From: Halomicrobium zhouii | GTDB taxonomy: Archaea > Halobacteriota > Halobacteria > Halobacteriales > Haloarculaceae | Length of the DNA: 64,000 nucleotides | Assembly: GCF_900114435.1 (NCBI RefSeq) | Contig: NZ_FOZK01000001.1 | Span: 620,001 to 684,000, forward strand | Direction of reading: 5' to 3' | Part shown: piece by piece, positions 58,810-64,000 of the stretch | Layout: each line of letters begins with the position of its first letter | Position numbering within the stretch: position 1 is the stretch's first letter | Notes under the pieces: generated by a model | Told to the model about the DNA's origin: nothing | What the model saw: only the letters and a program-made list of their open reading frames with translations | The model's database searches: none | Program-made: the position numbers and the translations under genes

Positions 58810-59652
58810 CTACTTCTCCCGAACGACCACGAACTCCGCCAGGTCACGGAGGTACTCCATCGCCTGCGAATCCGGCGCGTCGACGGTCGAGAGCGCCTCC
58901 AGGGCGGCGTCGGACTCGGCGCGGGCCCGCTCGTTGGCCTCCTCGGGCGCCAGGCCGGTCACCTCCACGAACGAGGGCCGTTCCATCTCGGCGTCCTGGC
59001 CGGCGGGTTTGCCGAGTTTCTCTGAGTCGGCCGTCGCGTCCAGCACGTCGTCGCGGATCTGGAAAGCGACGCCGACGCGCTCGGCGTAGGTGCCGAAGGC
59101 CTCGACGGTGTAGGCGTCGGCGTCGGCGGCGATGGCGCCCAGCTCCGCGGCGGCACGAAAGAGCGCGCCGGTCTTCCGGCGGGCCAGTTCCATGTATTCG
59201 TCCTCCGAGGCGGGCTGGGCGACGAGTTCCGTCGCCTCCCCCTCGCCGAGTTCGACCATCGCCTCGGAGACGGCCTGCATCGCGCGCTCGTCGGCCGAGA
59301 ACAGCCCGAACGCCTCGCCGAGCAGCCCGTCGGAGGCGATGATCGCCGGCCCGTGGCCGTACTCGGCCCACGCCGAGGGCGTCCCCCGCCGGACGTCGGA
59401 CTCGTCGATGATGTCGTCGATGACGAGCGAGGCGTTGTGGACGAGTTCGATGCCGACGGCGTAGTCTGTGGCGTCGGTCGGCTCGCCGCCCAGTGCCTCA
59501 CAGACGAGGACGGTCACCGTCGGGCGAACGCGCTTGCCGCCCGCGAGCGTGACGTGCCGGACCTGGTCGGCGAGCTCGCCGGGCTCGACGCCGTCGAGCA
59601 CCTCGACCAGGCGGTCCTCCACCTGGTCCCGGCGCCGTTCCAGGTATTCCAT
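58810..59652 (-). CDS. idsA: Geranylgeranyl/geranyl-farnesyl diphosphate synthase (trans-prenyl synthase)
   Basis: Condenses isopentenyl diphosphate onto allylic chains to make C20 or C25 precursors for archaeal lipids. 280 residues. HVTLAGGKRVRPTVTVLV is near residue 34, and the first Asp-rich motif LVIDDIIDESDVRRG is near 75. The second motif is QIRDDVLDATADSEKLGKPAG near 200, and the family end is YLRDLAEFVVVREK. The start is ATG 59652, since upstream sequence is not conserved-like. Chain length cannot be fixed by eye. It feeds the pathway that ends with CarS. Confidence 0.92.
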   Translation of the reverse strand: MEYLERRRDQVEDRLVEVLDGVEPGELADQVRHVTLAGGKRVRPTVTVLVCEALGGEPTDATDYAVGIELVHNASLVIDDIIDESDVRRGTPSAWAEYGHGPAIIASDGLLGEAFGLFSADERAMQAVSEAMVELGEGEATELVAQPASEDEYMELARRKTGALFRAAAELGAIAADADAYTVEAFGTYAERVGVAFQIRDDVLDATADSEKLGKPAGQDAEMERPSFVEVTGLAPEEANERARAESDAALEALSTVDAPDSQAMEYLRDLAEFVVVREK

Positions 59653-59792
59653 GTGGCGTGGCTTTGGGAGAGGTGGGCAAGTAGCTGACGGATGCGGTCG
59701 TGGGTGCGCTATGGCCGGTGATCGCAATCGTCTATCCCTCGCACGGTGTTGGCTCGCACCACGATGGGTGGTCGAAGGCCGCGGATCGGGCT

Positions 59793-60746
59793 TTACCCGG
59801 AGAACTCCTCGGTGAGCGCCGGAACGACGTCGAAGAGGTCGTCGACGATGCCGTAGTCGGCGATGTCGAAGATGGGCGCGTTCGGGTCGGTGTTGATGGC
59901 GACGATGGTGTCGGCGCCCTTCATTCCGGCGACGTGCTGGACGGCCCCGGAGATGCCGATGGCGAGGTAGACGTCCGGCGTGACGACCTTGCCGGACTGA
60001 CCGACCTGGCGGTCGGCGGGGAGCCAGCCGTTGTCGACGATCGGTCGGGACGCCGAGAGCGTCGCGCCGAGGGCGTCGGCCAGGTCGCGGACGAGGTCGA
60101 GGTTCTCCTCTTCCTCGATGCCGCGGCCGACCGAGACCAGGACGTCGGCGTCAGTGATGTCGACGTCGCCGCTGACGGCCTCCTCGAACCCGGTGACCGT
60201 CGAACGGACCTGTGACTCGTCGATCGTCGCGTCGAACGCCTCGATGCTGGCCTCGCCGTTCCCGTCCGCGGGCGGCCACTCGCCGGGCCGGACCGTCACG
60301 ACGGCGCGGTCGGCGTGGACGTCGACGGTCGTCTCCACCTTCGAGCCGTACAGTTCGCGCGTCACCGTCAGGTCGTCGCCGACGGCCAGGTCGACCGCGT
60401 CGGTGACCAGCGGTCGGTCGAGCCGGCTCGCCACGGCGGGGGCGTAGTCCATCCCGTTGACGGTGTGGGCCAGGAGGAGGACGGTCGGGTCGACGGCGTC
60501 GACCAGCTGTTCGACCGCCTGGACGGAGACGTCGTGGTTGAACTCCGCACCGGCCTCGACGGTGTGGACGACGTCGACGCCCGGTCGGTTCAGTCGATCG
60601 CCGTACTCCGCCGTGTCGCCGCCGACGACGGCTACGTGGAGCTCGCTGTCGGTCTCGGCCGCGAGGTCGTACCCGGCAGCGACGAGCTGGTCGCTCACGT
60701 CCCGGAGTTCGCCGCGGCGGTGTTCCGCGACGGCGAGGACCGTCAC
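59793..60746 (-). CDS. etfA: Electron transfer flavoprotein alpha subunit
   Basis: FAD-binding subunit of ETF, which collects electrons from acyl-CoA and other dehydrogenases. 317 residues. The C-terminal FAD domain shows [20 protein letters not shown] near residue 203, [20 protein letters not shown] near 232, and [22 protein letters not shown] then [20 protein letters not shown]. It overlaps etfB by four bases. No ETF:quinone oxidoreductase (FixC) is adjacent. Confidence 0.95.
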   Translation of the reverse strand: MTVLAVAEHRRGELRDVSDQLVAAGYDLAAETDSELHVAVVGGDTAEYGDRLNRPGVDVVHTVEAGAEFNHDVSVQAVEQLVDAVDPTVLLLAHTVNGMDYAPAVASRLDRPLVTDAVDLAVGDDLTVTRELYGSKVETTVDVHADRAVVTVRPGEWPPADGNGEASIEAFDATIDESQVRSTVTGFEEAVSGDVDITDADVLVSVGRGIEEEENLDLVRDLADALGATLSASRPIVDNGWLPADRQVGQSGKVVTPDVYLAIGISGAVQHVAGMKGADTIVAINTDPNAPIFDIADYGIVDDLFDVVPALTEEFSG

Positions 60747-61534
60747 TGGCCCACCCCCTTCTCCCGGAGGAGGCCAGCGAGTTCACCGGCCGTCTCCTCG
60801 GCGCTCCCCTCGAACAGGGCGGCCTCGCCCTCGGTCTCGGGTTCGTACAGCGCCGTCTGTTCGATGGGGCTCTCGAGGGCGTCGGGACCCAGCCCGAGGT
60901 CGTCGAGCGATTTCACGGCGAGGTCCTTGCTCTGGGCCTGGCGAATCCCGCGGAGGCTGGCGTACCGCGGGTCGTTGATACCGGTCTGGATGGTCAACAC
61001 CGCCGGGAGCTCGACGTCGGTAATCTCGTCGACGCCGCCCTCGAGTTCGCGGTGGACGTGCGCCACACCCTCGTCCGCACTGAGATCCAGCTGGTTGACG
61101 ACCGCTGCCCACCCCATATCGAGCCGTTCGGCCAGCGAGACGCCGGTGGCGCCCAGGCTGTCGTCGCCCGACTGCACGCCGGTCAGGACGAGGTCGGGGT
61201 CTTCCTCCTCGGCGACGGCACCGAGCAGGCGTGCTTTCGTCGCCGGGTCCAGCATGCTGGCCTCCGCCAGTCGGTCGTCCCAGACGCGGACGGCCCGGTC
61301 GGTGCCCTTGGCCAGCGCCTGCCGGATGGTCTCCTCGGCGCGCTCCGGGCCGATGGTGACGGTCACCACCTCCACGTCGTCGACGTCCTCGGCGATGGTG
61401 ACGGCCTCCTCGACAGCGTACTCGTCCCACTCGTTGAGGTCGTAGGTCACGTACCGGTCGTCGATCGAGAGCCCGTCGATCTCGAACTCGTCGTCGACGA
61501 CGGTCACCTCCTTGACCGTGACAAGAATTTTCAC
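60743..61534 (-). CDS. etfB: Electron transfer flavoprotein beta subunit
   Basis: AMP- or FAD-binding beta subunit of ETF, 263 residues. It starts MKILVTVKEVTVVDDEFEI, with DLNEWDEYAVEEAVTIAEDV near residue 33, the recognition stretch TVTIGPERAEETIRQALAKG near 60, and DLVLTGVQSGDDSLGATGVS near 115. ELPAVLTIQTGINDPRYASL near 175 is the family C-terminal signature. First gene of the etfBA pair, four-base overlap with etfA. ETF beta of the FixA type. Confidence 0.94.
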   Translation of the reverse strand: MKILVTVKEVTVVDDEFEIDGLSIDDRYVTYDLNEWDEYAVEEAVTIAEDVDDVEVVTVTIGPERAEETIRQALAKGTDRAVRVWDDRLAEASMLDPATKARLLGAVAEEEDPDLVLTGVQSGDDSLGATGVSLAERLDMGWAAVVNQLDLSADEGVAHVHRELEGGVDEITDVELPAVLTIQTGINDPRYASLRGIRQAQSKDLAVKSLDDLGLGPDALESPIEQTALYEPETEGEAALFEGSAEETAGELAGLLREKGVGQ

Positions 61535-61632
61535 ACCAGACGTGGGGCCGGCGGGCGAATAAACGTTTCCGAACTCTCACCCACGTGACATCGGTTTCCC
61601 GCCGTCGTGTCCCGAACGTCCGGCGGCAGGTC

Positions 61633-62802
61633 TCAGTCCTGGTCGAATTCGGTGACGTCCTCGTCCGGGAAGGAGATGAGGTTCTCGCGACCGATGCGGA
61701 GTTTGTTTATCGCCCCGTCGTCCTCCATCGTGGAGAGCAACTGGGACACCTTCGCGTTCGACCAGCCCGTCTCCTTGACGATACTCGCCTGTTTCATCCG
61801 GCCGCCGTTGGCCTCGAGGAGCCGTTCGACGCGCTCCTCGTCGCTGAGCAGTTCCTCGTCGACGTCGTCGTCCGGTTCGGTTTCCTCGGTGGTCGGTTCG
61901 ACGGTGCCCGTCGTGGCCGTCTCCTCGCCGTCGTCGGTGGACTGCGCCGTCGTGGGCGGCCCCGCCGATGGCGGTTCGGATCCGCCGTCGTTCCCGACCG
62001 TGGGCGACGGCAACTCGCCGTTCCGTCGCGTGTAGACGTACGCGCCGACGGCGATGATGCAGAGACTGACGAGGAAGAGCCCTTCCAGGAGGAATGCTTC
62101 GGGGCCTTCTGGGCCCGGACCGTCCGGCGAGGCGTCTCCGCTGAAGACGATTTCCATGTATCCGGGGTCGAACTGTTCCGGCCCGTACCAGTGGAGACTG
62201 GTCGTGTCTTCGTAAGAGAACTGGGCGCCGTCGGGCGCGTTGTGGAGCCCGTATCCCTCTGGTAGCTGTATCGCCAGTTCCTGGCTCTCGGTCAGCCCGT
62301 CGAGCCAGGTGCCCCGTGTCGTGTTGAACGCGTCGTCGACGACCATGTGGTCACCTTCCTCGCGCGCGAAGTTGGTCCAGGTGAAGCGAAGAGTGAACGT
62401 GGAGCTGTTGACGTCGCTGGTGAACCGTTCGTCGGTGACGTTCATCTGGCGGCCGCTCGCCTGGGACGACGCAGCGGCAGCGGCGCGAACTGTATCGAGC
62501 CACGGCGGGGTCTTCTGCCCGCTCTCGTACTGGTTCGCCAGGTCGCGGAACGTCGCGTTCTCTTCCTCGGTCGTGGCGTCGAGGCGCGTCCGTATCGTCC
62601 AGTCGGCGTCACCGTTCGCTTGCAGCCGGATCTCGATCTGGGTCGTCTCCGGGGGCATCGGCTCCGTGGGCGTCGCCGTCGTCTGGGTCGCGGTGGCGGA
62701 TCCAGTCGCTGACGGGAGGGACGCCCCGGCGGCCGCCAGCGGCGCGACGGCCACCGTGAGCGCGAGGAGGGCGAGGAGGGCGGGACGGAACCGGGCGGAC
62801 AT
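61633..62802 (-). CDS. Membrane-tethered winged-helix protein with exported sensor-like domain
   Basis: A 389-residue protein of unusual layout. A signal peptide (about 1-26) is followed by an extracellular beta-rich domain (about 50-225) with FTLRFTWTNFAREEGDHMVV and an LPEGYGLHNAPDGAQF stretch. A single transmembrane helix (about 243-262) precedes a disordered Thr/Glu/Asp linker. The C-terminal ~75 residues form a winged helix (EERVERLLEANGGRMKQASI, GWSNAKVSQLLSTMEDDG, INKLRIGRENLISF). Haloarchaea carry several such proteins of unknown role. Divergent from the secreted protein at 62961, with AAAACG palindromes between. Confidence 0.82.
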   Translation of the reverse strand: MSARFRPALLALLALTVAVAPLAAAGASLPSATGSATATQTTATPTEPMPPETTQIEIRLQANGDADWTIRTRLDATTEEENATFRDLANQYESGQKTPPWLDTVRAAAAASSQASGRQMNVTDERFTSDVNSSTFTLRFTWTNFAREEGDHMVVDDAFNTTRGTWLDGLTESQELAIQLPEGYGLHNAPDGAQFSYEDTTSLHWYGPEQFDPGYMEIVFSGDASPDGPGPEGPEAFLLEGLFLVSLCIIAVGAYVYTRRNGELPSPTVGNDGGSEPPSAGPPTTAQSTDDGEETATTGTVEPTTEETEPDDDVDEELLSDEERVERLLEANGGRMKQASIVKETGWSNAKVSQLLSTMEDDGAINKLRIGRENLISFPDEDVTEFDQD

Positions 62803-62854
62803 CTCTCTGTGGAGATTCCAGTGCCCGGGAGGAAAACCCTTTCCATCCGCAAAT

Positions 62855-62882
62855 AAAACGTCAGCGGCCGTTTTAAAACGTC
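62855..62882. promoter_or_regulatory. Candidate operator between the divergent genes at 62.9 kb
   Basis: The half-site AAAACG(TC) occurs at 62855-62862 and again at 62875-62882, 20 bases apart (two helical turns). An inverted CGTTTT at 62869-62874 abuts the second to make the 12-base perfect palindrome CGTTTTAAAACG. It lies 53 bases before the membrane regulator's start and about 80 bases before the divergent gene. Half-site spacing suits binding of a winged-helix dimer or pair. Confidence 0.5.
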
Positions 62883-62960
62883 TTCACTCCTCTCGGGTGT
62901 CCGCTCGGGGTAGACAAAGAGGTGGGTTTTTGGTGATACGTCCTGTAACCACTCGCAAAT

Positions 62961-64000
62961 GCGTCGAAGTTCCGTCCTACTGGTCTCCCTCCTCCTCCTC
63001 GTCGGCGGCGCCTTCGCACCACTGGGTGCCGGCGCCGACGACGCCGCCCAAGCCAGTCCGCTGATCGTGTCGATGGACAACACGTCGAACTACCTCACCG
63101 TCCCGGCGAACGAAGTTACGACGACGGGAACGACCGTCGACGGTCTCTCACTCGCGACCGCTATCGACGGCGACACGACCGGGATGCAGAGCGAGTTCAT
63201 CAGAATCTCCTTCGAGCGATCGTTCGAATCGGCGGCGAACGATACCGAGAAGACTGCTGCGATACGGAACGCCGCCGATAGCGTGGAACGCCGCCAGCAG
63301 GCCCTCGAACGCCGTGACAGGGCCGCCGTGTCCGCGTACGCCAACGGATCGATGACCGCGGCCGAGTTCACCCGCGAACGGGCCCGGATCCACCGGGCGG
63401 CCGCAAAGCTACGGACGACGATCCAGCACGTCGACACCGTCGCTCGCGCCGACGACAACTACTCCCCCTCGGCGAGAATGCGCGTCAGACTGGCGGATAT
63501 CGGTGGCGAACTCGAGGTACTCCAGGGACCGGCGAGCGAACACGTCAGCCGGGCCGCGAGCGGGGAGACGCCCGGCCAGATGATCTACGCCGAAACCTCC
63601 GGTGAGGGGTACACGCTGGCCTACGTCACCGACGACTCCTACGTGCGCGAGACGTACCTCGGAGCCGAGCGAGACGAGAACGCGACGGACGCCTTCACCG
63701 AAGCCGACGTGCCCCGCGGCAACGCCGCCCGGCTCCGCGGCTACGAACTGTACCCGTGGGTCACGAACCACTCGCTCTCCCCCGCCATCCAGGGACTAGG
63801 ACGGACCGGCATCTACCGGTTCACGGCGGACTTTACCGACGGTGAACTGACCGCGTACATCGACGGCGGCACGACGAACGTGTTCCGCGAGTCCCAGCGC
63901 CACAAACTCTCGGCCATGCCGGTCAGCAACACGATAACCGCCCACAACGACTCGCTCGACATGCGCGTGAACAAGACCTACGAGAGCGGCCCACTCCACG
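62961..64000 (+). CDS. Secreted haloarchaeal protein with internal coiled coil, 3' end outside window
   Basis: Open frame from ATG 62961 through the right edge, at least 346 residues. A signal peptide (LLVSLLLLVGGAFAPLGAGA) is followed by MDNTSNYLTVPANEVTTTG, a helical region with many Arg, Ala and Glu (about 80-160, likely coiled coil), and then a beta-rich part with TPGQMIYAETSGEGYTLAYV and VTNHSLSPAIQG. It resembles the large haloarchaeal secreted proteins annotated as DUF7094, which is recalled, not searched. Divergent from the membrane winged-helix protein. Confidence 0.75.

Overview
The window is chromosomal DNA from a halophilic archaeon (class Halobacteria). The evidence is G+C that looks like roughly two thirds by eye, strongly acidic proteins, Tat-type and lipobox secretion signals, TATA boxes about 25-30 bases before many start codons, and archaeal genes: aIF6, L39e, L31e, L18a, prefoldin alpha, SRP54, FtsY, CarS, ThpR, 4-demethylwyosine synthase and CTP-type riboflavin kinase. 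A Haloarculaceae-type genus is plausible but cannot be settled from this sequence alone. No tRNA, rRNA, CRISPR array or intact insertion sequence was seen.

Layout. 1-2 kb: end of a sugar ABC transporter operon. 2-8 kb (mostly minus strand): a NifU-type Fe-S protein, a RecJ-like DHH nuclease, a methyltransferase, and a tandemly duplicated secreted-protein module with a methyltransferase remnant. 8.2-11.6 kb: hemC-SUMT-hemD and carS. 11.7-17.6 kb: proline dehydrogenase, a lactate-dehydrogenase-like remnant, a DHFR-like reductase, two MgtE-type half transporters, SRP54, a membrane protein and a cupin. 17.7-21.4 kb: S9 peptidase, KDPG aldolase, membrane protein. 21.5-24.8 kb: an F420-dehydrogenase-like Fe-S protein overlapping a siroheme nitrite/sulfite reductase. 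25-29.2 kb: the ftsY-pfdA-L18a and eIF6-L31e-L39e clusters, separated by an oppositely oriented SDR gene. 29-33.5 kb: lipoprotein, ZIP transporter, ThpR, zinc ribbon, TPR, DUF424 and membrane proteins. 34-39 kb: sufS and sufU, separated by two large paralogous proteins of unknown function. 39-49.9 kb: CNNM-type protein, PitA-like heme protein, NadE, wyosine synthase with a repeated 3' end, VIT1-type transporter, riboflavin kinase/regulator with ribB, arylsulfotransferase and ilvE. 50-64 kb: membrane proteins, a CBS-CBS-MaoC fusion, a nuclease lipoprotein, a molybdopterin oxidoreductase with membrane heme domain, HAD hydrolase, RNA-binding and kinase-like proteins, prenyl synthase, ETF alpha/beta, a membrane-tethered winged-helix protein, and a secreted protein cut by the right edge.

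Functional links. HemC, HemD and SUMT make the precursor of siroheme, the cofactor of the 23-24.8 kb reductase. The overlapping partner of that reductase looks like an F420H2 dehydrogenase with two [4Fe-4S] motifs. Together the pair resembles a split form of the methanogen F420-dependent sulfite reductase and is the most interesting metabolic unit here. SufS, SufU and the NifU-type protein supply Fe-S clusters. RibK and RibB feed flavin to ETF. L39e, L31e, eIF6, L18a, prefoldin, FtsY and SRP54 form a translation and protein-targeting neighbourhood.

The most novel-looking items are: the split F420/siroheme unit; the paralogous PH-like/helical proteins ending in EWQWG between sufS and sufU; a noncoding element present three times (two inverted copies at 3.4-4.0 kb, one at 56.3 kb); a 134-base tandem repeat covering the 3' end of the wyosine gene; candidate operators in front of ribK and between the divergent genes at 62.9 kb; and a 28-codon ORF overlapping the start of ilvE.
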